From: CAJINA01 sp964647585 | GTDB taxonomy: Bacteria > Desulfobacterota > Desulfobacteria > Desulfobacterales > CAJINA01 | DNA length: 64,000 nt | Assembly (NCBI GenBank): GCA_964647585.1 | Contig: CAZYGG010000008.1 | Coordinates: 1 to 64,000 of the forward strand | Direction: 5' to 3' | Shown here: one piece after another, positions 25,776 through 33,110 of the stretch | How the letters are laid out: every line of letters begins with the position of its first letter | Numbering within the stretch: the first letter of the stretch is position 1 | Translations under genes and position numbers: made by a program | Notes under the pieces: generated by a model | Told to the model about the DNA's origin: nothing | The model's input: only the letters and a program-made list of their open reading frames with translations | Database searches by the model: none

Positions 25776-26083
25776 TTTAGATCTCCCATTCTTTCAACGG
25801 TTAGTAAGCTTGGAATTCGTTTTAAACCTCACCCCAGTCTCCATCTCCGGGCGGCCCGTCCGGAAAGGTCTGAAACCACTTCCGGCATTGCAGATTACAC
25901 TCAAAAAAGGTGCCCGTCAACTGCCCGGATGGTGCCGGTATCTTCTGGCAATAATCTGCTAACAAATTACGCCCAAAAAAGCAAACAGGCACAAATCTTG
26001 TATATTAACTGTAAAGTAAATTCAATCGATAACAGCATGCCCGCGGGCGTTGCAACAGCGGAGCGGGCATCGGGGAGGCAACC
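25776..26083. other. Divergent intergenic region
   Basis: 308 bp between the ferritin-like gene (minus) and a small membrane protein (plus). A GC hairpin (GCCCGC...GCGGGC, about 26039-26074) lies in the leader of the downstream gene. AT-rich sequence near 25995-26035 is the likely promoter zone; no confident boxes. Confidence 0.4.
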
Positions 26084-26236
26084 ATGCTGACTACTTTTCT
26101 GACCGTCGTGACAATTTTACTGTCCCTCTTGCTTTTCGCATTTCGGTCCGCTTTCAGCCGGCCTGCCCGCCGGGAAACCGTTTATGTCTGCGACACCTGC
26201 AACTCGCGCGATTGCGTGTGCCGCGAGAAACTTTGA
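26084..26236 (+). CDS. Small single-pass membrane protein with Cys-rich tail
   Basis: 50 residues: an N-terminal membrane helix (about 3-21), a basic stop-transfer (RSAFSRPARR), then a short soluble tail with Cys36, 39, 44 and 46 (CDTCNSRDCVC), which could bind one metal ion or Fe-S cluster. GGGGAGGC ribosome-binding site just upstream. 26 bp before a DUF2892-type membrane gene, so probably co-transcribed. I do not recognise a named family. Confidence 0.72.
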   Translation: MLTTFLTVVTILLSLLLFAFRSAFSRPARRETVYVCDTCNSRDCVCREKL

Positions 26237-26262
26237 TCTGCAGACCCCATAAGGAGAAGACC

Positions 26263-26466
26263 ATGAGTATAGATCGCATAGTCCTGGGCGTCGCGGGCGC
26301 CATGATCCTGTTTTCACTCTTGCTGTCCTTCATTCACAGCCCCTACTGGCTGTGGTTCACGGCTTTCGTAGGCGCCAATCTGCTGCAATCTTCATTTACC
26401 GGCTTTTGCCCACTGGCGATCATCCTGAAAACATTCGGGGTAAAACCGGGTAACGCTTTTGAGTAG
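26263..26466 (+). CDS. DUF2892 (YgaP-like) inner-membrane protein
   Basis: 67 residues with two membrane helices. 'MSIDRIVLGVAGAMILFSLL' and 'WFTAFVGANLLQSSFTGFCPLAIIL' match the DUF2892/YgaP transmembrane family, including the conserved 'FTGFCP' turn with its single Cys. In E. coli the same module is fused to a rhodanese. An AAGGAGA site lies 6 bp before the ATG. Follows the Cys-tail membrane protein; the pair may handle persulfide sulfur at the membrane (inference). Confidence 0.88.
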   Translation: MSIDRIVLGVAGAMILFSLLLSFIHSPYWLWFTAFVGANLLQSSFTGFCPLAIILKTFGVKPGNAFE

Positions 26467-26507
26467 GGTCGCATTTAAAAACCAGGCCCCCGGTAAATTC
26501 CATATAA

Positions 26508-26543
26508 AAGACCGGGCGCGGCAACGCTGTCGTGCCCGGTCTT
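26508..26543. terminator. Hairpin between convergent genes
   Basis: AAGACCGGGC and GCCCGGTCTT form a perfect 10-bp stem around a 16-nt loop. The T tract after it is weak on the plus strand, but the position, between the convergent DUF2892 gene and the 26600 gene, fits a terminator. Confidence 0.65.
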
Positions 26544-26599
26544 GGTGTATGTACTAACACGGGTACCTGCCACAGTAACAGATTGCATTTGTATCAGAT

Positions 26600-26953
26600 C
26601 TAATTCCAGTTAAGCTCTTTCTGCAGCCAGGCTTTCACGTCCCCTTCGGGTGCAAACACCCCCTTGAGGTTGCCGTATTCACCCTTGAAAACCTTCTCGA
26701 TCCTGGCCGGCATCCGGATGGTAGCCATCTCTTCCGCCTCTTCCGAGTTCCGCCGCATGAGATAGATGACCGGCTCCTTCCAGGTATTGACAACGAAATA
26801 GTACGATTCATCGTCCTTGGATTTTATCAGGTTGCTGCCCAGGGCCGGATTATTGCCCCATTCCAAGTACATCGTCACCGCATCCTCCGGAGTCATATCC
26901 CAGCTGATGGCATTGACCAGGTCCATATTGTTTCTTATATCATCAAGTGTCAT
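26600..26953 (-). CDS. Conserved small protein, DVU0772-like
   Basis: 117 residues, soluble, mixed alpha/beta and acidic, with no Cys. 'LDDIRNNMDLVNAISWDMTPEDAVTMYLEWGNN' at the N terminus and 'YFVVNTWKEPVIYLMRRNSEEAEEMATI' in the middle resemble a small uncharacterised family I associate with sulfate reducers. Function unknown. ATG 26953 is preferred over a frame 12 codons longer because GAGGTGAT precedes it. Monocistronic. Confidence 0.75.
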   Translation of the reverse strand: MTLDDIRNNMDLVNAISWDMTPEDAVTMYLEWGNNPALGSNLIKSKDDESYYFVVNTWKEPVIYLMRRNSEEAEEMATIRMPARIEKVFKGEYGNLKGVFAPEGDVKAWLQKELNWN

Positions 26954-27379
26954 CGTATCACCTCGCAAATAAGGGATAAAGTTTTTCATAATCTAAGCCC
27001 GCTGTGCTATTTGTCAAAAAGCAACAAGCATGCCACCGGTGAACCTGCCCCCCCTGGCGGTCCACCGGCGATAAAACCGCAACAATAGACGCATATCCGC
27101 CTGAAAACGTTCCAACAAGAGTTTCGGGATGTCTCGCGAGACATAACTGTATCACCCCCTAAAGGGCCTTTTGAGCCGCAATTTCGTCAATGTAAAGGCA
27201 AACCGCCCCGACCCTGCGTCGGGCGCGCCCTCCGACAGGCTGTATTCAGTGCGGCAAGTTGGCATGAATCTTGGAAACTATTTAAAAAAACATAAAAAAT
27301 TGCTACGGTATGGATCGTTGTCCCGGATTAATTATGTGCCGGTCGGGTCCGGCCCGGCCGCGATAGTCCAACAGGCTCC
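26954..27379. other. Intergenic region upstream of the ABC transporter genes
   Basis: 426 bp between divergent genes. A 70-codon frame starting TTG at 27171 overlaps the permease start by 4 bp but has no ribosome-binding site and unremarkable composition; I treat it as unlikely. No promoter, riboswitch or repeat is evident. Confidence 0.4.
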
Positions 27380-28171
27380 ATGAATCCGTCTAAAAAAATA
27401 GCAGCGCTCATTTCTGATGGTTTGAAAATCATCCTCTTTGTGGCAGCCGTGGTGTGGCTGTTCACCTTCGGAACCCGCAACCTCGATTACAACTGGCAGT
27501 GGTACCGGGTTGCGGAATATCTGTTTACCTTCGACCTGGGCCGGCTTGAAGCAGGCCCCTTAATCTCCGGTCTTCTGATTACCCTGAAAATCTCCGCCGT
27601 CAGCCTGGTCCTCTCAACGCTGATCGGACTGGCGGCCGCCCTGATGCGGATGTCTGCCTCACCCACAGCCCGGCTCCTCTCCCGCTGCTACCTGGAAGTC
27701 ATCCGGAACACACCTCTGCTTGTCCAGTTGTTTTTTATCTACTTCGTCCTGGCGCCGATCCTGGGCTTTGAACGTTTTTCGGCCGCGGTCCTGGCCCTCA
27801 GCCTATTTGAAGGCGCCTACGCCTCAGAAATCTTCAGGGCCGGCATCGTCGCCGTTGCCAGCACACAATGGGAAGGGGCCTTCAGCCTGGGGCTCAGTCG
27901 CTGGCAGGTATACCGGCTCGTCATCCTGCCCCAGGCCATCCGGAAGATGCTGCCGCCGTTGACCGGTCAGGCCGTGTCCCTGGTAAAAGATTCCGCCCTG
28001 GTCAGCACCATTGCCATTTACGACCTGACCATGCGGGGCCAGGAGATTATCGCCGAGACATACCTGGTCTTTGAAATCTGGTTTACCATTGCGGTTGTGT
28101 ACCTTATCCTTACAATCAGCCTCTCTACGTTTGCGGCTGCTATGGAAAAATATTTCACCATAAAAACATGA
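27380..28171 (+). CDS. Polar amino-acid ABC transporter permease
   Basis: 263 residues of the HisM/GltJ type: N-terminal helix (about 14-32), a periplasmic segment 'NLDYNWQWYRVAEYLF', then the core of five helices with the EAA loop 'AFSLGLSRWQVYRLVILPQAIRKMLPP'. 'EVIRNTPLLVQLFFIYFVL' is the family signature. It pairs with the second permease at 29157 to form a heterodimer around an ATPase that is not encoded here. Confidence 0.92.
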   Translation: MNPSKKIAALISDGLKIILFVAAVVWLFTFGTRNLDYNWQWYRVAEYLFTFDLGRLEAGPLISGLLITLKISAVSLVLSTLIGLAAALMRMSASPTARLLSRCYLEVIRNTPLLVQLFFIYFVLAPILGFERFSAAVLALSLFEGAYASEIFRAGIVAVASTQWEGAFSLGLSRWQVYRLVILPQAIRKMLPPLTGQAVSLVKDSALVSTIAIYDLTMRGQEIIAETYLVFEIWFTIAVVYLILTISLSTFAAAMEKYFTIKT

Positions 28172-28200
28172 TGCATTGCTAATCGAATAAGGAGATCCCC

Positions 28201-29016
28201 ATGACACTTCGAAAAATCGTTATTCTGGTAATGATTCTGGCTGTCCCGGTCCTGTTCGCACCGCCCCTGGTTGCGGGTGATGCACCCACCAGCACCGTGG
28301 AAAAGGTCTTGCAGAAAGGGGTGCTGAAAGTCGGCATGTCCACGTTTGTCCCCTGGGCCATGAAAGATAAAACCGGAAAGCTTATCGGTTTCGAAATAGA
28401 TGTTGCCCGTCGGCTGGCCGAGGATATGGGCGTGGATATCAAATTCGTACCCACAAAATGGTCCGGCATCATTCCCGCCCTGATGACCGGGAAATTCGAT
28501 GTCATCATCGGCGGAATGGGCATTTTACCCAAAAGAAATCTCAAGGTAAATTTTACCATCCCCTATGATAACACCGGCATGTCCATGGTCGCGCACAGTC
28601 AAAAAGCGGCGGGACTGAATAAACTTGCGGATTTCAACAAGCCGGACATCATCATTGCGGCGCGGCTGGGGTCCACGGCGGTCACCGCCACCAAGAAATA
28701 CCTGCCCAAAGCCAAACTCAGACTTTTTGATGATGAATCCCAGGCCTACCAGGAACTGGCCAACGGCCGGGTTCACGCGGTTGTAGGCAGCGCTCCGACT
28801 CCGGCCTTCCAGGCCCTAAAGTATCCTGATCGGCTGTATCTCCCGCTCAAAGCGCCCTTCACCCGCGAACCGATCGGGTTTGCGGTAAAGAAAGGGGATC
28901 ACGACACCCTGAATTTTTTCAACAACTGGATCCGGGTGGTCACTGCCGAAGGCTGGATCGCTGAACGCAAACAGTACTGGTTTCGGACCAAGGACTGGGA
29001 AAAGCTGATTAAGTAG
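28201..29016 (+). CDS. Amino-acid ABC transporter periplasmic binding protein
   Basis: 271 residues with a signal peptide (MTLRKIVILVMILAVPVLFAPPLVAG) and a solute-binding family 3 domain: 'VLKVGMSTFVPWAMKDKTGKLIGFEIDVARRLAEDMGV', 'FDVIIGGMGILPKRNLKVNFTIPYDNTGMSMV' and C-terminal 'WIAERKQYWFRTKDW'. The first domain resembles glutamine/cystine-type binding proteins. AAGGAGAT site before the ATG. It sits between two permease genes, which defines the importer's substrate specificity, though the ligand cannot be read from sequence. Confidence 0.93.
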   Translation: MTLRKIVILVMILAVPVLFAPPLVAGDAPTSTVEKVLQKGVLKVGMSTFVPWAMKDKTGKLIGFEIDVARRLAEDMGVDIKFVPTKWSGIIPALMTGKFDVIIGGMGILPKRNLKVNFTIPYDNTGMSMVAHSQKAAGLNKLADFNKPDIIIAARLGSTAVTATKKYLPKAKLRLFDDESQAYQELANGRVHAVVGSAPTPAFQALKYPDRLYLPLKAPFTREPIGFAVKKGDHDTLNFFNNWIRVVTAEGWIAERKQYWFRTKDWEKLIK

Positions 29017-29156
29017 GGAATCCCATCGCAGCTAACCAGTTCCTGAGAGGCTCTCAAAAGCACGGTGACCGGAACTCACAGGTACAAAAAAATGGGATTC
29101 AGGGGTTTAGGCTGAAGGCTTTTAGACTGAAGCAATTTCCAAAAATATGTTCCGAA

Positions 29157-30083
29157 ATGAAAAAGATGGCTCCCACCAGTTCATACGCAAAAGGCAGACA
29201 AACCGGGTGGCCGGATATCATCCTGCTGCTGCTGGTTGCCACCGGTGTTGTCTGGATCTTTGTGAAAGTAAAGGTCAACCTTCAGTACAACTGGAATTGG
29301 GGTATCATCCCCCAATACCTCTTGCTGCGGGACCCGCAATCGGGCGCCCTGATTCCGGGGCTGATCATGCAGGGCATGCTGGTAACGATCCGGGTGAGCC
29401 TGTGGGCCTCCGTCCTGGCACTGTTTATCGGGACGATCATGGGCCTTTTCAGGGTGAGCGCCAGCCGCTTCCGGCGATTTCTGGGCTGGGCCTATGTCGA
29501 GTTGATCCGCAACATGCCCATCCTGGTGTGGGTCTTCATTGTCTATTACTTTCTAAGCGACCAGATGTTCCAGTTGCTGGACCTTGAGGCCCGCATACAG
29601 CAAAGCACCCCAAAGACCCTGGCGATGACCTCCGTCCTTTTCGGCGACCCGGAACGGCTGCCGTCATTTCTGGCCGGGGTGGTGGCCCTGGCCCTGTATG
29701 AAGGCGCCTACATCACCGAAATCGTACGCGCCGGAATCCAGTCCGTGGACAAAGGCCAGTGGGAAGCCGCCTTTTCCGTGGGCCTCTCCCCTTTCAAGCG
29801 TATGCGCCTGGTCATTATGCCCCAGGCTGTCACCCGGATATTGCCGCCGCTGGCCGGCCAATTCATTTCAACCATCAAGGATTCATCCATTATCTCGATT
29901 ATCTCCATCCAGGAACTCACCTTCCAGGGTATGGAACTGATGTCCGCCGCCCTGATTACCTTTGAGGTGTGGATTACCGTGATGCTGTTATATCTTATCC
30001 TGTGCCTGGGCTGCTCCCTGGTTGTCTCCTATCTTGAAGAACGTTTGGGTAGAAAATTCATTCAATCACCTGCTACGCTTTAG
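29157..30083 (+). CDS. Polar amino-acid ABC transporter permease (second subunit)
   Basis: 308 residues, a paralogue of the 27380 permease with the same N-terminal layout ('VKVNLQYNWNWGIIPQYLL') and EAA loop 'AFSVGLSPFKRMRLVIMPQAVTRILPP'. An insertion of about 45 residues ('QMFQLLDLEARIQQSTPKTL...') lengthens the loop between core helices. 140 bp after the binding protein. A strong terminator follows, so no ATPase gene belongs to this unit. Confidence 0.92.
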   Translation: MKKMAPTSSYAKGRQTGWPDIILLLLVATGVVWIFVKVKVNLQYNWNWGIIPQYLLLRDPQSGALIPGLIMQGMLVTIRVSLWASVLALFIGTIMGLFRVSASRFRRFLGWAYVELIRNMPILVWVFIVYYFLSDQMFQLLDLEARIQQSTPKTLAMTSVLFGDPERLPSFLAGVVALALYEGAYITEIVRAGIQSVDKGQWEAAFSVGLSPFKRMRLVIMPQAVTRILPPLAGQFISTIKDSSIISIISIQELTFQGMELMSAALITFEVWITVMLLYLILCLGCSLVVSYLEERLGRKFIQSPATL

Positions 30084-30110
30084 GTTTATATATTTGGATT
30101 AAAACGAAAG

Positions 30111-30152
30111 ACGCCGGATACCGCTTTGAATTCAAAGCAGGGTATCCGGCGT
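30111..30152. terminator. Strong terminator between the ABC genes and lpdA
   Basis: Arms ACGCCGGATACC and GGTATCCGGCGT pair perfectly, with an inner CTTTGAATTCAAAG stem, followed by TGGTTTTTTGG. It lies between convergent genes and can serve both strands. Confidence 0.88.
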
Positions 30153-30233
30153 TGGTTTTTTGGTGGAACACTAAGTTTAAAGCTTAACTTTCGAGTTTCA
30201 TGTAGAAAGCAAGCCCGAAAGTTCGGTTAAAAC

Positions 30234-31649
30234 CTATGAAGCATAAATGGAACACTTACGCACCGCCATGGCCGCCTCCTGCAGGGCCTCCGCAAAGGTG
30301 GGGTGGCCGTGTACCGTCCGGGCGATATCTTCTGAACTGGCTCCGAACTCCATGGCCAGGACACCCTCGGCAATCATATCCGCCGCCCGGGGACCGATAA
30401 TGTGTATCCCCAGGATCCGGTCGGTCTTGCCGTGGGCAATGAGTTTCACGAAACCGTCCGTCTCCCCCATACAGCGGGCCCGACCAGCACCCGAGAAAGG
30501 ATAGCTCCCCACGCAATAGGGAATCTCACGTTCTTTAACCTGCTCTTCGGTCAACCCCACCGCGGCCACCTCCGGCCAGGTGTATATCACTGAAGGTATT
30601 GTGTCGTAATTGACCTCGCCGGCCCGACCGGCCATACACTCCACGGCCGCAATTCCTTCGGCAGAAGCCTTGTGCGCCAGGGCCGGCCCGGCTATCAGGT
30701 CTCCGATGGCGTAAACACCCGCAACACTGGTACGGTAGGTTTCATCCACGCTGACCAGGCCGGTGCGGCTGTCAGTGTCGACCCCGGCGGCTTCCAACCC
30801 CAACCCCGTAGTAAGGGGCCGGCGTCCCACGCTGACCAGCAGGCGGTCAAAGTTCAGGGTCTCTTCTTTTTCATTCTTGCCGACCACGGAAACCGCAACC
30901 GACCCGCCCTTGACCCGGGCCCCGGCCACTTTTGTATTGGTGAGGAAGGTAAACCCCTGTTTGCGCAGGAGCCGATCCAGGGAGCGCCCCACCTGGCCGT
31001 CCAGCAGGGCTGCAATCCGGGGCAGCATTTCTATAACGGTCACCTTAGCGCCCAGCCGGCGCCAGACAGATCCCAGTTCCAAACCGATATAACCGCCGCC
31101 GACAATGCCCAGGTGTTTGGGAACGTGTTTAAAACTCAATGCCCCGGTTGAATCCACAATCCGGCTGCCATCGAACTCCAGCCCCGGCACTTCCACCGGC
31201 ACGCTGCCGGTGGCCAGCAGGATATTCCCGGCGCTGACTTTTTTCGCGCGGCCCTTGCCCTTTTTGATGGTCACCTGGCCATCACCGGCCAGGCTGCCGG
31301 TTCCCTGGAGAATCTCGATACCGTTACCTTCCAGCAACTGACGGACGTTATCGGTCAAATCGCTGACGACCTTGTCCTTGCGGGCCATCATCGTTTTCAG
31401 ATCCAGAGAAACTTTGCCGGTCTTGATACCGTACTCAGACAGGCGGTCGGCAGCCAGGTGGTAATATTCACTCGCATCTAAAAGCGCCTTGCTGGGGATA
31501 CAGCCCACGTTGAGGCAGACCCCGCCCAATCGGTCACCTTTTTCCACAACCGCTGTTTGCATACCGAGCTGGGCGGCCCTGACAGCCGCCACGTAACCAC
31601 CCGGCCCTGAGCCGATAATGACCAGATCATAGTGTTGTTTCGCGGCCAT
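30234..31649 (-). CDS. lpdA: Dihydrolipoamide dehydrogenase (E3)
   Basis: 471 residues: FAD motif 'VIIGSGPGGYVAAVRAAQLG', redox disulfide GGVCLNVGCIPSKALL, NAD motif 'GIVGGGYIGLELGSVW', and C-terminal 'VHGHPTFAEALQEAA' with the catalytic His-Glu region. It reoxidises lipoyl groups and makes NADH. It starts 2 bp after sucB ends, forming the last gene of a sucA-sucB-lpdA operon and thus the dedicated E3 of the 2-oxoglutarate dehydrogenase complex. Confidence 0.96.
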   Translation of the reverse strand: MAAKQHYDLVIIGSGPGGYVAAVRAAQLGMQTAVVEKGDRLGGVCLNVGCIPSKALLDASEYYHLAADRLSEYGIKTGKVSLDLKTMMARKDKVVSDLTDNVRQLLEGNGIEILQGTGSLAGDGQVTIKKGKGRAKKVSAGNILLATGSVPVEVPGLEFDGSRIVDSTGALSFKHVPKHLGIVGGGYIGLELGSVWRRLGAKVTVIEMLPRIAALLDGQVGRSLDRLLRKQGFTFLTNTKVAGARVKGGSVAVSVVGKNEKEETLNFDRLLVSVGRRPLTTGLGLEAAGVDTDSRTGLVSVDETYRTSVAGVYAIGDLIAGPALAHKASAEGIAAVECMAGRAGEVNYDTIPSVIYTWPEVAAVGLTEEQVKEREIPYCVGSYPFSGAGRARCMGETDGFVKLIAHGKTDRILGIHIIGPRAADMIAEGVLAMEFGASSEDIARTVHGHPTFAEALQEAAMAVRKCSIYAS

Positions 31650-31651
31650 GA

Positions 31652-32902
31652 TTACACCTCCAGGAGAATACGTTCCGGGTTTTCCATGTATTCTTTCACC
31701 CGTTTGAGAAAAGTCACCGCCCCTTTACCATCCACAATTCTGTGGTCGTAGCTCAGAGCGACGTACATCATCGGGCGGATCACGATCTCGTCATCCACCA
31801 CCACCGGCCGTTTTTCGATCTTATGCATGCCCAGAATACCGCTCTGGGGAGTGTTGAGAATCGGGGTGCTCAGCAAAGAGCCGTAAACCCCGCCGTTGCT
31901 GACCGTGAAGGTACCCCCTTCCAGGTCAGCCAGCTCCAGCCGGTTTTCCCTGATCTTGCCCACATAGTCCACAATCGCCTGTTCCACCTGGGCAAAGTTC
32001 ATGCGCTCGGCATGGCGGATGACAGGCACCACCAGGCCCTTTTTAGCACCGATGGCCACCCCGATATGCTGATAGTGGTGATAGACGAAGTCATCGCCAT
32101 CCACAAAGGCGTTAATCTCGGGTATCTCTTTAAGGGCTTCCACGCAGGCCTTGATAAAAAAGGACATGAAACCCAGTGAAACCCCGTGCCGGTCGGCAAA
32201 GGCCTGTTTGTATTGGGATCGGATGGCCATGGACCGGCTCATGTCAATTTCGTTGAAGGTCGTCAGCATGGCGGTGTTCTGCCGCGACTCCAGCAGCCGT
32301 TCAGCGATGCGCTTTCTAATCGGCGACATGGCTTTGCGGACTTCCAGGGGCTGGCCCTGCTCCGGCAGACACTCCTGTTCTCCGGGCGACGGCAGCGCTT
32401 CCGGGATTCCGGCCGGAGCCTTTTCCAGGTAGAGCAAAACATCACCTTTGCTGATCCGGCCGCCCGGCCCGGTGCCCGGTATCAGGGAGGCATCCAGGTT
32501 CTTCTCCCGGATCAGTCGTCTTACCGATGGCGCCAGCTGATCGCCGCCCGCCGGAGCGGGAGCCGGCGTGGCTGTCGCTGGTACGGGTTCGGGCGCCGGG
32601 GCCGGGGCTGGTTCTTCAGCCTTCGCCGGGGCCGCTTGTTCCGGTTGGACCGCTGGCGCAGTTACCTCGCCCTCTACCGGTGTAATCGTGCCGACCACGG
32701 CGCCGATGGCCACGGTTTCGCCCTCGGGCACCGTAATGGCGACAATACCCCGGGTTTCGGCCACTACCTCCAGGGTCACCTTGTCGGTTTCGATGACCAG
32801 CAGGGGCTCATCGACCTCCACTGTATCACCATCCTGTTTGAACCACTCGGCCAGCACCGCCTCCTGCACCGATTCACCCACACTGGGAATTACGATATCC
32901 AT
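31652..32902 (-). CDS. sucB: 2-oxoglutarate dehydrogenase E2, dihydrolipoyl succinyltransferase
   Basis: 416 residues: lipoyl domain (1-76) with lipoylated Lys in 'VIETDKVTLEVVAE', an Ala/Pro linker, a peripheral subunit-binding domain ('PSVRRLIREKNLDASLIPGTGPGGRISKGDVLLYL'), and the catalytic acetyl/succinyltransferase domain with 'LSYDHRIVDGKGAVTFL' (His and Asp of the active site). 'GVYGSLLSTPILNTPQSGILGMH' is characteristic of succinyl transferases. The gap to sucA (208 bp) holds an 89-bp repeat. Confidence 0.96.
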   Translation of the reverse strand: MDIVIPSVGESVQEAVLAEWFKQDGDTVEVDEPLLVIETDKVTLEVVAETRGIVAITVPEGETVAIGAVVGTITPVEGEVTAPAVQPEQAAPAKAEEPAPAPAPEPVPATATPAPAPAGGDQLAPSVRRLIREKNLDASLIPGTGPGGRISKGDVLLYLEKAPAGIPEALPSPGEQECLPEQGQPLEVRKAMSPIRKRIAERLLESRQNTAMLTTFNEIDMSRSMAIRSQYKQAFADRHGVSLGFMSFFIKACVEALKEIPEINAFVDGDDFVYHHYQHIGVAIGAKKGLVVPVIRHAERMNFAQVEQAIVDYVGKIRENRLELADLEGGTFTVSNGGVYGSLLSTPILNTPQSGILGMHKIEKRPVVVDDEIVIRPMMYVALSYDHRIVDGKGAVTFLKRVKEYMENPERILLEV

Positions 32903-32970
32903 AATATCCTACTCCTAGTTTGTTTACAGGTATAAATAGAGTCAATCCCTGCATAATAATTCACCGCCTT

Positions 32971-33059
32971 GTCACTCTGAGCGTAGCGAAGAGTCCCCAA
33001 CAAAAGAAGGTAACCTTTCATTGTGGGGGATTCTTCGTCGCTTCGCTCCTCAGAATGAC
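32971..33059. repeat. 89-bp palindromic repeat, copy 3, inside the suc operon
   Basis: Starts GTCACTCTGAGCGTAGCGAA and ends TTCGCTCCTCAGAATGAC. Located between the end of sucA and the start of sucB, so it lies within the presumed sucAB-lpdA transcript and may shape relative expression or RNA processing. Confidence 0.87.
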
Positions 33060-33110
33060 AATCACCTGGCAATTATCCGATTTCGCCAACCGAAATGCCA
33101 TAAGCTGGTT

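Noticed and set aside
27171..27383. 70-codon frame before the ABC permease
   Set aside because: TTG start without a Shine-Dalgarno and no protein character; the 4-bp overlap with the permease is probably chance.
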